Shown here: positions 8,379 to 15,727 of the stretch, piece by piece | How the letters are laid out: each line of letters opens with the position of its first letter | How positions within the stretch are numbered: position 1 is the stretch's first letter | Assembly (NCBI RefSeq): GCF_900182905.1 | Contig: NZ_FXUF01000018.1 | Location: forward strand, 1 to 64,000 | DNA length: 64,000 nt | Reading direction: 5' to 3' | DNA from: Anoxynatronum buryatiense | Lineage (GTDB): Bacteria; Bacillota; Clostridia; Peptostreptococcales; Tindalliaceae | Position numbers and translations under genes: made by a program | The notes under the pieces: model-generated | What the model saw: only the letters and a program-made list of their open reading frames with translations | The model's database searches: none | Told to the model about the DNA's origin: nothing

Positions 8379-9592
8379 GGGCATTTCCTCCCTGTCTGTT
8401 CTGTTGCGGAAAATTCAGCCGGGCTGCTGAAGACCCGCTGAATATCGCCGGTTAATTCAATATACACGTTTTGGAGACCATCTCTGCCATGTAGGATCTC
8501 CCCCGGGGCAAAGCCCAGAGCTTGAAGTGTTTCATTGGCAAAGACCTCGGTTCCTGTAAAGCGATGGGTCATTTCCAGGCTCATTTCATCTCCGCAAGCA
8601 CTGCAACGAGCCTCTTCCTGGGCCACCTGAATGAGCGGTCTGTAAAAAGACTTCTCCCCGCCACAAAGACATGTACCTGTGAGCACCCATTCCTGAGGGG
8701 TTTCCAGAACGGTTTTCGGCGTGAGCTGTTGCTGCAATGCTTCAACAGCCTGTGCCAGTGTGGTGTTTGCCGCTGTGAAAAGACGCTCTGTCACCGGTTC
8801 CCAGTTTTCATGACTGAAGCAGTCCTCCCGCCTTGTATAGGTAACCGTGTAGGAATCATGGGTGAGCCCATTAAAGACAAAGCCCTGGCCTGACAAGGGT
8901 CTCAAGGCAGGGTCACCATGAATCAGTTTCACTGCCTCCTGCACCTGAATGCCGGCAATGACAGAGGCCGTGGTGGGGGTGGTGGGCACCTTGCCTGAGA
9001 GCATTTCCTGCCGGGTAAGCAGTGAGCAGGATTTTCTGAAATTCAGCAGACGATAGTCTGTTTCATTCATGGTGCATTCATAGCAGGCACTTGCAGGGGG
9101 TATGAACACCCGGGCAAATCCCTGAAACACTTCAATGGCACCGTCAATCCAGGGGGTGCCCGCTTTCCAGCATTTCTGGTTGATGGCCAGCCGGGCTTCC
9201 CGGTTATCCAGACCGCCCAGCACCACATCCACATGGCGAAAAAAACCATTTCCCACATCAGTAATGATATTTCCCGTCATGGGAATGGCCTTCACATCCG
9301 GGTTAAGGGCCATCACCTGCCGGGCAGCTGTTTCAGCTTTCAGGGCACCTTCATCGGTTTCCCGGTAGAGCACGGCCCGGGATAGGTTGGAGTTTTCGAT
9401 ACGATCCATATCCACCACCAGGATGGTTCCCACACCCAAAAGCGCCAGGTTTTTAAGTATTTCGTTACCGATGGCACCGGCTCCCACCACCATGACCCGG
9501 GCCTGCCGCAGTTTTTCCTGATCCCACCAGGGAATCAGCCGCAGCCGCGCATAGCGATCTTCCCTTTCCAAGTCAATTTCAATGGGTTTCAA
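8375..9592 (-). CDS. E1-like ThiF/MoeB-family Ubl-activating enzyme
   Basis: A 405-residue adenylating enzyme. The Rossmann ATP site is VVGAGAIGNE (about 35-44), followed by DMDRIENSNLSR (61-72), GGLDNREAR and the typical PTTPTTASVIAGIQVQEAV helix (203-221). CYEC (170-173) supplies one metal-binding pair, and Cys189 in KSCS is the best candidate for the thioester cysteine. The C-terminal part has CLCGG and CSACG, a probable second zinc ribbon. The start is TTG at 9592 with GGGAGG 7 nt upstream; no Met-initiated alternative preserves the N-terminal helix. It probably activates the Ubl encoded 22 nt upstream and loads the E2 encoded downstream. Confidence 0.93.
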   Translation of the reverse strand: MKPIEIDLEREDRYARLRLIPWWDQEKLRQARVMVVGAGAIGNEILKNLALLGVGTILVVDMDRIENSNLSRAVLYRETDEGALKAETAARQVMALNPDVKAIPMTGNIITDVGNGFFRHVDVVLGGLDNREARLAINQKCWKAGTPWIDGAIEVFQGFARVFIPPASACYECTMNETDYRLLNFRKSCSLLTRQEMLSGKVPTTPTTASVIAGIQVQEAVKLIHGDPALRPLSGQGFVFNGLTHDSYTVTYTRREDCFSHENWEPVTERLFTAANTTLAQAVEALQQQLTPKTVLETPQEWVLTGTCLCGGEKSFYRPLIQVAQEEARCSACGDEMSLEMTHRFTGTEVFANETLQALGFAPGEILHGRDGLQNVYIELTGDIQRVFSSPAEFSATEQTGRKCP

Positions 9593-9600
9593 TGGGTTTC
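9581..9600. repeat. 10-bp tandem duplication at the E1 start
   Basis: AATGGGTTTC is repeated exactly twice in tandem (9581-9590 and 9591-9600). The copies cover the space between the E1 ribosome binding site and the first codons. Loss or gain of one copy would shift the TTG start relative to the Shine-Dalgarno and the frame, so this may be a slippage-prone site. Confidence 0.8.
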
Positions 9601-9614
9601 CTCCCGGCTAAAGC

Positions 9615-9887
9615 CTATGATCCGGCTGTAATCTCAGGCTGCAAACGCAACACGTCATCTTCAGCCACGCCGGCTTCTTCAAGGGTCTGTTCATCCGTTA
9701 GCTGTTTGCCTGAGGCTTTATGAATAAATTTGTAGCTGATGGGATTCCCGTCGGGACCGGTCATCGGAAGTTCCATTTTCTCTGCCAGTTTCACCAAAAT
9801 CCGATTTACCGGCACATCATCGGGTAAACTGGCCTGTTGTTCCTTGTTGCCTGTTGTATCCACTATATACACATTTACTTTTCCCAT
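9615..9887 (-). CDS. Ubiquitin-like protein (YukD/EsaB-like beta-grasp)
   Basis: A 90-residue protein with a beta-grasp pattern: the first strand pair around VNVYIVDTTG and QQASLPDDVPV, a helix (VNRILVKLAEKMELP), strands with YKFIHKASGKQL, the TLEEAGVAEDDVLRL turn, and a short tail ending ...EITAGS. It does not end in Gly-Gly: Gly89 is followed by Ser90, so a conjugable end would need loss of one residue, plausibly by the operon's JAB enzyme. The start ATG has GGAGGAGCAGC. It is the first gene of the five-gene operon. Conjugation is inferred from the co-encoded E1, E2, RING-like and JAB proteins. YukD/EsaB relatives also occur in type VII secretion loci, but no such genes are visible here. 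Confidence 0.88.
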   Translation of the reverse strand: MGKVNVYIVDTTGNKEQQASLPDDVPVNRILVKLAEKMELPMTGPDGNPISYKFIHKASGKQLTDEQTLEEAGVAEDDVLRLQPEITAGS

Positions 9888-9906
9888 GCTGCTCCTCCTT
9901 CTTCCA

Positions 9907-9918
9907 GTGCCATGGCAC
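9907..9918. promoter_or_regulatory. 12-bp perfect palindrome upstream of the Ubl gene
   Basis: GTGCCATGGCAC is a perfect palindrome 20 nt upstream of the Ubl start, just before its ribosome binding site. It could be an operator for an unlinked regulator. No consensus was recognised, and a clear -35/-10 pair for the operon was not found. Confidence 0.3.
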
Positions 9919-9948
9919 AGGTTATATTCTAATACCTCTATTCTATCA

Positions 9949-9994
9949 CAAAAAAGAAGAGGATAGTAGCGGCCAGCCGCTGCCCTCCTCTTCT
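9949..9994 (-). terminator. Terminator of the ptb-buk-vor operon
   Basis: The arms AGAAGAGGA and TCCTCTTCT pair, with further pairing around AGCGGC/GCCGCT, and a T6 run follows on the minus strand. It lies after vorC and just upstream of the Ubl gene, separating the two operons. Confidence 0.85.
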
Positions 9995-10100
9995 GTGGTT
10001 GGTACCTCGTGAACTTGAATCAACTTTCGTTTCGTAATGAACCGACGAGCAGATGATGACCATATGGTGATCAGGTGATGATTATCAGATCATCATTTGA

Positions 10101-10652
10101 CTACTGTACTTCCAATACTGCTTTGGCGCCTTCTGCCAGCGCCTGCTGGTTCATGGGTATAAAATGCTCTTTACCGGCACCATACACTTTTTTAAAGGCT
10201 TCCACCACTGAATCGGTGGAAACAAGGCCAGTCAGCGCCAGGTACGCTCCCAGCATCACCATGTTGGCCACCCGGGGATTTCCCACCTGGTCGGCAATGG
10301 CATTGGCCGGGAGTTTGTACACTTCAATATCGTCTCTTGACGGCTCCCGGTCAACCAGCGAGGTGTTGATGATCAGTTTGCCGCCAGGAACCAGATTCTG
10401 TTCAAATTTCAACATAGAGGGCAGGTTCATGACAATGGCGCAGGTAGCATCCTGAGTGATGATGGGCGATCCCACCAGGCTGTCTGAAACAATAACGGAG
10501 CAGTTGGCTGTTCCGCCACGCATTTCAGGCCCATAAGCTGGCAGCCATGAAACCTGTTTGTTTTCAATCATACCGGCATAGGTGAGCAGCTGTCCCATGG
10601 ACATGACGCCCTGACCGCCGAAACCTGCCATAATAATTCGTTCAGTGGCCAT
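10101..10652 (-). CDS. vorC: 2-oxoacid:ferredoxin oxidoreductase, gamma subunit
   Basis: A 183-residue gamma subunit of a 2-oxoacid:ferredoxin oxidoreductase. It begins ERIIMAGFGGQGVMSMGQLL, the family signature, followed by PAYGPEMRGGTANCSVIVSD and SPIITQDATCAIVMN. It works with the alpha, beta and delta subunits encoded upstream in the order vorD, vorB (alpha), vorA (beta), vorC. Linkage to ptb-buk points to branched-chain 2-oxoacids (2-oxoisovalerate type) as substrate; 2-oxoglutarate is possible by subunit similarity alone. It is the last gene of the operon, before the 9949-9994 terminator. Confidence 0.93.
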   Translation of the reverse strand: MATERIIMAGFGGQGVMSMGQLLTYAGMIENKQVSWLPAYGPEMRGGTANCSVIVSDSLVGSPIITQDATCAIVMNLPSMLKFEQNLVPGGKLIINTSLVDREPSRDDIEVYKLPANAIADQVGNPRVANMVMLGAYLALTGLVSTDSVVEAFKKVYGAGKEHFIPMNQQALAEGAKAVLEVQ

Positions 10653-11402
10653 TTATTTCCCCTCCTCTGGTGTCCGGAAATTGCCAAGCGGAAAATAGGG
10701 CAGCATATTATCCTTCAACCAGGCCAGTGAATCAACGGGTGTGATTCCCCAGTTGGTGGGACATGTGGAAAGTACTTCCACCAGGGCGAATCCTTCGCCC
10801 CTCAGCTGCACTTCAAACGCCTTCTTGATGGCTTTTTTGGCTTTTCGAATGTGGGGAACATCATGTACAGATACCCGCTCCACAAAGACTGCTCCATCAA
10901 TGGTAGCCAGCATTTCACACACACGCAGGGGTTTTCCTGTGTCGGCTTCGCTGCGGCCATAGGGAGAGGTGGTTGCTTTCTGGCCAATGAGAGTGGTGGG
11001 AGCCATTTGGCCGCCTGTCATACCATAAATAGCGTTATTGACAAAAATAGTGGTGATTTTTTCTGCACGCAACGCCACATGGACGATTTCTGCCGTCCCA
11101 ATGGCTGCCAGATCGCCATCACCCTGGTAAGTGAACACCGTGTTATCCGGCCGCACCCGCTTAATGCCGGTGGCCACTGCCGGTGCACGGCCATGGGCAG
11201 CTTCATGCATATCACAGTTAAAATAGTCGTAGGCCAATACAGAACAGCCAACAGGTGCCACCCCAATGGTTTCACCGGTAACACCCAACTCTTCCAGCAC
11301 CTCTGCCACCAGTCGGTGGATAATGCCGTGGGTACACCCGGGGCAGTAATGGAACTGTTTATCAGTCAGACCCTTGGTTTTTTCAAATACAGGTGTCGCC
11401 AT
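10653..11402 (-). CDS. vorA: 2-oxoacid:ferredoxin oxidoreductase, beta subunit (TPP-binding)
   Basis: A 249-residue beta subunit carrying the thiamine diphosphate site. The landmarks are HYCPGCTHGIIHRL near the N terminus, the TPP motif region GDGDLAAIGTAEIVHVA and NNAIYGMTGGQMAPTT. It decarboxylates the 2-oxoacid and, with CoA and ferredoxin, yields acyl-CoA and reduced ferredoxin. Its start overlaps the alpha-subunit stop by one base, and its stop directly abuts vorC. The substrate is inferred from the ptb-buk context. Confidence 0.94.
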   Translation of the reverse strand: MATPVFEKTKGLTDKQFHYCPGCTHGIIHRLVAEVLEELGVTGETIGVAPVGCSVLAYDYFNCDMHEAAHGRAPAVATGIKRVRPDNTVFTYQGDGDLAAIGTAEIVHVALRAEKITTIFVNNAIYGMTGGQMAPTTLIGQKATTSPYGRSEADTGKPLRVCEMLATIDGAVFVERVSVHDVPHIRKAKKAIKKAFEVQLRGEGFALVEVLSTCPTNWGITPVDSLAWLKDNMLPYFPLGNFRTPEEGK

Positions 11403-12463
11403 TACTTCACACCTCCCAGAATTTCTTTCACTTTGTCAACGATGGCCTGAGGCTCAGGGCACATACCGCCGGATCGTCCATAGAAATGAACCGGCAGACG
11501 GCCTTCATTGGCAATTTTCACATCATCAATCATTTGACCCATGCTCATTTCCACCGTCAGAATGGCTTTGGCTGTCCCGGGGATTTCCCGGAATGCCTGA
11601 TGGGGAAATGGCCACAGAGTGATGGGACGAATAAGACCCGCTTTAATGCCCTCTGCTTCCAGCAGTTCAATGGCATTCTTGGCAACACGGGCTGTGGTGC
11701 CATAGGCTGTCAGTACCACTTCAGCCTCTTCCATGTTGAAGACTTCCACACGCACTTCATTTTTTTCCATTTGCTGGTACTTCTTGTCCAGTTTAATGTT
11801 GTGCTCTTCCAACACCGCGGGGTCAAGGGCCAATGAGTTGATAATGTTGGGCTTTCGGCTGTTTTTAGTGCCATCGGTGGCCCAGGTTTTTTCCGGTAGT
11901 TCCCGGGAAGGCATGTCGCGGAACTCAACAGGTTCCATCATCTGACCAATCATTCCGTCAGCCAGAACAAATACCGGGTTTCGGTAATAGTCTGCAATAT
12001 CAAATGCTTCTGTCACCAGGTCAACCGCTTCCTGTATGCTGGCAGGCGCCAGGGCAATGTGGCGGTAGTCGCCGTTTCCACCACCCCGGGTGGCAATGAA
12101 ATAATCTCCCTGGGACGGCTGAATGCTGCCCAGCCCCGGGCCGCCGCGGCTCACGTCCACAATCACACAGGGAAGCTCGGCTCCTGCAATATAAGTGATG
12201 CCTTCCTGTTTCAGGGCAATCCCTGGCGAAGACGAGGATGTCATGACCCGAACGCCTGCGCCCGCTGCGCCATAAACCATATTAATGGCCGCCACTTCAG
12301 ACTCAGCCTGAACAAAAACACCCCCACTTTTTGCCATTTCCCGGGACATATATTCGGGAATTTCATTTTGTGGTGTGATGGGATAACCAAAGAAAGCCTT
12401 ACATCCAGCCTTAATGGCAGCTGCACCAATGGCTTCGTTCCCTTTCATCAATACCTTGCTCAT
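11402..12463 (-). CDS. vorB: 2-oxoacid:ferredoxin oxidoreductase, alpha subunit (VorB type)
   Basis: A 353-residue alpha subunit of the kind annotated VorB (3-methyl-2-oxobutanoate dehydrogenase). It begins VLMKGNEAIGAAAIKAGCKAFFGYPITPQNEI and contains QAESEVAAINMVYGAAGAG, TSSSSPGIALKQEGI and GGPGLGSIQPSQGDY. The C-terminal domain ends VDKVKEILGG. It makes branched-chain acyl-CoA from 2-oxoacids produced by valine, leucine or isoleucine transamination. The 2Fe/4Fe ferredoxin-like delta subunit lies 24 nt upstream, and the beta subunit overlaps downstream. Confidence 0.94.
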   Translation of the reverse strand: MSKVLMKGNEAIGAAAIKAGCKAFFGYPITPQNEIPEYMSREMAKSGGVFVQAESEVAAINMVYGAAGAGVRVMTSSSSPGIALKQEGITYIAGAELPCVIVDVSRGGPGLGSIQPSQGDYFIATRGGGNGDYRHIALAPASIQEAVDLVTEAFDIADYYRNPVFVLADGMIGQMMEPVEFRDMPSRELPEKTWATDGTKNSRKPNIINSLALDPAVLEEHNIKLDKKYQQMEKNEVRVEVFNMEEAEVVLTAYGTTARVAKNAIELLEAEGIKAGLIRPITLWPFPHQAFREIPGTAKAILTVEMSMGQMIDDVKIANEGRLPVHFYGRSGGMCPEPQAIVDKVKEILGGVK

Positions 12464-12487
12464 GGTGATATCCTCCTTGAGATCAGA

Positions 12488-12742
12488 TTAATCTTCTTTA
12501 TAAACGGTGATGATCAGGTCTGGACAAATGGTGGCACAGTTGGCACAGGCGATGCATTTATCCATTTCCTGAACGCCAGCCGGGTGATAGCCTTTGCTGT
12601 TGATCTGTGTCTGATCCATTTCAACGATCTTCACGGGACAGGCTGTGACACACAACCCACACCCTTTACAGCGTTCGACATCAAATTCGACGCGGCCTTT
12701 TGCTTTTACCATGTTTAAACCTCCTGCTTTCATAGTATTCAT
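12488..12742 (-). CDS. vorD: Ferredoxin-like delta subunit, 2x[4Fe-4S]
   Basis: An 84-residue bacterial-type ferredoxin subunit with two CxxCxxCxxxC(P) motifs: CKGCGLCVTACP and CIACANCATICP. It passes electrons from the TPP-bound intermediate to soluble ferredoxin. An ATG at residue 11 (MVKAKGRVEFDVERCKGC) with an AGGAGGTTTAAAC ribosome binding site is a plausible start; the longer reading begins at 12742. Confidence 0.9.
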   Translation of the reverse strand: MNTMKAGGLNMVKAKGRVEFDVERCKGCGLCVTACPVKIVEMDQTQINSKGYHPAGVQEMDKCIACANCATICPDLIITVYKED

Positions 12743-12758
12743 TCAGCGGGAAAAGGGA

Positions 12759-13439
12759 CTAAGACATCCACGTTTCCCGCATCATAAGTGATAACGGAAA
12801 AATAATGCCATCAAGTATCTCAGTTGTTTTCAATTGTGGTACCAGGGTTTCCAGTAAACTTGTGTACCGGAGGGGAAGGCCCGTGGCCTCAGACAGCTGA
12901 CGGCACAGCGCCTGCCCCCTTATCACATCTTCAAGTGTGGTTTCTTTCACCAGGTGAGTATTGTTGACCAATGCCGTGACAGGGATTTGAGACACCCGCT
13001 GAATGGCCTCCAATTGTTCCAGGGCACCATCTAAAGTGGCGGTTTCAGGCCGGTTGGCATTCACCACAAAAAACATGTCATATTCACCAGGCTGTAAGTA
13101 GGTGCGGTAGCGGCTCAAAACTCTTGCTCCCATGGCATCACCACCCACATCCAGCACCACCTGCCAGCTGGTATCCTGCAGGGGCGCGGCGGCTTCTGCC
13201 GATACTGCCGGCAGGTCAGCCCCCCGTCCCTTGATGGAGCTGGAAATCACCCGCACACCGGCAGCTTCCAGCTCTTGCTGTTTTTCGCGGCTTCTGAAGT
13301 ATAGATTGATCACATCCAGATCCACCAGCGCGGTTTTGTTTCCCGCCGCCGCCATTTTCAGGGCATAATTCACGGAAAACTCGGTTTTTCCAGTGCCGTA
13401 ACTGCCGGTGATCACGCGAATGCGGTTATCATTCAGCAT
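12759..13439 (-). CDS. P-loop ATP/GTP-binding protein of the ptb-buk-vor operon
   Basis: A 226-residue protein of the MinD/CobQ-like P-loop group. Walker A is GSYGTGKT near residue 12, and a Walker B-like hydrophobic strand ending in Asp occurs at [30 protein letters not shown] and ALVNNTHL resemble the nucleotide-base and switch regions of SIMIBI proteins. It overlaps buk by 11 nt and precedes vorD, so it is co-translated with the pathway. Its job is unknown; assembly or metallocluster maturation of the Vor complex is a possibility but is not shown by sequence. Confidence 0.85.
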   Translation of the reverse strand: MLNDNRIRVITGSYGTGKTEFSVNYALKMAAAGNKTALVDLDVINLYFRSREKQQELEAAGVRVISSSIKGRGADLPAVSAEAAAPLQDTSWQVVLDVGGDAMGARVLSRYRTYLQPGEYDMFFVVNANRPETATLDGALEQLEAIQRVSQIPVTALVNNTHLVKETTLEDVIRGQALCRQLSEATGLPLRYTSLLETLVPQLKTTEILDGIIFPLSLMMRETWMS

Positions 13440-14529
13440 GGAGCGTGTCCTCTTCTATCTGATATTCCTTTGAGTTTTCTTCACCCCGCAGAATGCGCAG
13501 GGCACCTTCAGCCAAAGCAATCATTTCATCTTCGCCGGGGTACACCTTTACCGGGGCAATGAACGATACACGTTCCTGAATCCATCCGGTGAGAATCTGG
13601 TCATACGCCAGACCGCCGGTGAGCACAACGGCATCCACCCGGCCTTTCAGCACTGCCGCGGCACTGCCGATTTCCTTGGAGACCTGATATGCCATTGCCT
13701 GGTAAACCAGTTCAGCTTCTTTGTCTCCCTCTTTGATGCGAGCCACCACATCCCGGCCGTCGTTGGTTCCCAGGTAAGCCACCAAGCCGCCCCGACCAAG
13801 GATTTTTTTATACAGTTCAGCCTGGGTAAATTCTCCGCTGAAGGCTGCCCGCATCAAATCTCCCGCCGGCACGCCGCCTGCTCTTTCAGGTGAGAAAGGG
13901 CCGTCCCCATCCAGTGCATTGTTCACATCAATGATCCGACTGTTTGCGTGGGCACCCACTGAGATACCGCCGCCCAAATGGGCCACAATCAACCGCACTT
14001 CGTCGTAGCCTTTGCCCAAATCACGGGCGGCCCGGCGACCAACGGCCTTCTGGTTCAGAGCGTGGAAAATACTTTTGCGGGGGAATTCTGGAATCCCCGA
14101 AAAACGGGCCACCGGCTCCATTTCATCCACCACCACCGGGTCGACGATAAAGGCGGGAATATTTAGCTGAGCTGCAATCTCGAAGGCCAATACGCCTCCC
14201 AGATTTGAAGCATGCTCTCCCTGTACCCCCGTTTTCAAATCTTTCAGCATGGCGTCATTCACCTGATAGGTACCGCCGGGGATGGGATGAAGCAAACCGC
14301 CCCGGCCCACCACTGCTGCCAGTTTGGTAATATTAATGTCTTTCTGGCTTAGCGTCTCCAGAATAACTTCCTTCCGAAAGCTGTATTGATCGAAGATGGT
14401 TTTATAACGACCGATTTCTTCTGCCGAGTGACGCAGCACCTCTTCAAAAAGGGGCTTTTCGTTGTCGAAAATCGCTATTTTCGTTGAGGTGGAACCCGGG
14501 TTAATGGCCAGAATTCGATATACATCCAT
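13429..14529 (-). CDS. buk: Butyrate kinase (branched-chain acyl kinase)
   Basis: A 366-residue ASKHA-fold acyl kinase making ATP and the free acid from acyl phosphate. The N terminus [20 protein letters not shown] and the motifs [13 protein letters not shown] and [12 protein letters not shown] are classic for butyrate/isobutyrate kinases. With ptb upstream and Vor downstream it completes 2-oxoacid to acyl-CoA to acyl-phosphate to acid plus ATP, probably for isobutyrate, isovalerate and 2-methylbutyrate. Confidence 0.96.
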   Translation of the reverse strand: MDVYRILAINPGSTSTKIAIFDNEKPLFEEVLRHSAEEIGRYKTIFDQYSFRKEVILETLSQKDINITKLAAVVGRGGLLHPIPGGTYQVNDAMLKDLKTGVQGEHASNLGGVLAFEIAAQLNIPAFIVDPVVVDEMEPVARFSGIPEFPRKSIFHALNQKAVGRRAARDLGKGYDEVRLIVAHLGGGISVGAHANSRIIDVNNALDGDGPFSPERAGGVPAGDLMRAAFSGEFTQAELYKKILGRGGLVAYLGTNDGRDVVARIKEGDKEAELVYQAMAYQVSKEIGSAAAVLKGRVDAVVLTGGLAYDQILTGWIQERVSFIAPVKVYPGEDEMIALAEGALRILRGEENSKEYQIEEDTLHAE

Positions 14530-14549
14530 AAGTGGTCACATCCTGTAAT

Positions 14550-15458
14550 TTAGAATAGTTTTGCCGCACATAACACACCCAAAGCGATGGAGTTGAGTTT
14601 TGACTCATCGCTGTCTGCCCGGGAGGTGAGAACGATGGGAGCTTTGGCTCCCAGAATCACGGCCGCACTTTGGGCAAAAGCCATAAAGCCCAGGGTTTTA
14701 TAAAGAATGTTGCCGCCTTCGATGTCAGGCGCCACCAGAACGTCAGCGTAACCGGCGACGGGGTGGTTAATGCCCTTATGTTTGGCTGCTTCAACAGACA
14801 CGGCATTATCAATGGCGAAGGGACCGCCCACGATGCAGCCGGTGATTTCTCCTTTTACGTTCATTTCTGTCAATGCTGCTGCATCCATGGTATCCGGCAT
14901 GGCTTCATTAGCCTTTTCCTTGGCACAAATCACCGCTACTTTGGGTTCTTCGATATCCAGCGCCTTGGCAACCACTACCGCGTTTTCAATGATTTGTTTT
15001 TTAGTTTGCAGGTCAGGCGCGATGTTCATGGCGGCATCTGTCACCAGGAACAGCCGGTCAAACCCTTTCACCTCAAAGGCAGCTATGTGGCTCAATACAT
15101 TGCCGGTTCGCAGACCGACTTCTTTGTTCAAAACGGCTTTAAGAATGACAGAAGTATCCACCATTCCCTTCATGACCATATGTGCTTTTCCGCTGGAAAC
15201 CAGTTCAACCGCTTTCAGAGAGGCTTCCGCCGGGTCTTTAATGTCAACAATTTCAAAACCGGTTAAATCAAGTTGGTGTTCTGCAGCAATGGCTTCAATC
15301 TGTTCTTTGTCACCTACCAGAATAGCATCAGCCACACCTGCCGCTTTCGCTTTCGTAACAGCTGTCAACACATCTGAATCCTGGGCACAGGCTACAGATA
15401 CTGTTTTGGGTCCCCGTTCTCTGGCAATCTCCATGACTTGTGCTAATGTTCTAATCAT
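14550..15458 (-). CDS. ptb: Phosphate butyryltransferase
   Basis: A 302-residue enzyme converting (branched) acyl-CoA and phosphate to acyl phosphate. It contains MVMKGMVDTSVILKAVL, FLVTDAAMNIAPD, GPFAIDNAVS and VAPDIEGGNILYKTL, all typical of Ptb/Pta-family enzymes. The ATG at 15458 (MIRTLAQVMEIA) is chosen because GAGGTG lies 8 nt upstream; the in-frame ATG at 15482 has no such site. It is the first gene of the operon, 67 nt after a sigma-54 promoter. Confidence 0.96.
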   Translation of the reverse strand: MIRTLAQVMEIARERGPKTVSVACAQDSDVLTAVTKAKAAGVADAILVGDKEQIEAIAAEHQLDLTGFEIVDIKDPAEASLKAVELVSSGKAHMVMKGMVDTSVILKAVLNKEVGLRTGNVLSHIAAFEVKGFDRLFLVTDAAMNIAPDLQTKKQIIENAVVVAKALDIEEPKVAVICAKEKANEAMPDTMDAAALTEMNVKGEITGCIVGGPFAIDNAVSVEAAKHKGINHPVAGYADVLVAPDIEGGNILYKTLGFMAFAQSAAVILGAKAPIVLTSRADSDESKLNSIALGVLCAAKLF

Positions 15459-15499
15459 CCAGTTTGCACCTCTTTCTCCCAAATTTGGTTTTTGACACG

Positions 15500-15537
15500 A
15501 AAAAACACATCCTTCATATATCTATGCAAAGGATGTG
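15500..15537 (-). terminator. Terminator of the sigma-54 activator gene, overlapping the ptb promoter
   Basis: A 9-bp stem CACATCCTT / AAGGATGTG (15506-15514 and 15529-15537) is followed on the minus strand by T6. It lies after the activator gene and shares bases with the -24/-12 elements at 15525-15540. Transcripts started at the ptb promoter would begin inside the hairpin and escape it. Confidence 0.75.
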
Positions 15538-15540
15538 CCA
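15525..15540 (-). promoter_or_regulatory. Sigma-54 (-24/-12) promoter of ptb-buk-vor
   Basis: TGGCACATCCTTTGCA read on the minus strand is an exact match to TGGCAC-N5-TTGCA. Transcription should start about 12 nt downstream, roughly 55 nt before the ptb ATG. The activator gene next door has the required AAA+ sigma-54-interaction domain. Confidence 0.93.
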
Positions 15541-15645
15541 TGGTTAATGATTGCATGAATCTAAATTTAGATGTTGTATTTGCAGTGCTTTTACTCTATC
15601 GAACTTTCAGATAAGCTGCAGAAGGGTGACCAGCCGGGTTAGTCG

Positions 15646-15695
15646 TGCAATATTTTGCATGCAATATTTTGCATTTAACTATGCAAAATATTGCA
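15646..15695. promoter_or_regulatory. Three TGCAA-N4-TTGCA activator sites (UAS) for ptb
   Basis: Sites at 15646-15659 and 15660-15673 (both TGCAATATTTTGCA, directly abutting) and at 15682-15695 (TGCAAAATATTGCA, the same palindrome in the other orientation). They lie about 105-170 bp upstream of the -24/-12 promoter, a normal enhancer distance, and directly before the activator gene stop. The Fis-type C terminus of the activator is the likely binder. Confidence 0.85.
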
Positions 15696-15727
15696 TCTCC
15701 TCTTCCATCGGTTCCTGTCAACTTTCT

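Noticed and set aside
6346-9887. Type II CBASS operon
   Set aside because: E1 and E2 are separate proteins and no cyclic-nucleotide synthase or effector gene is nearby.
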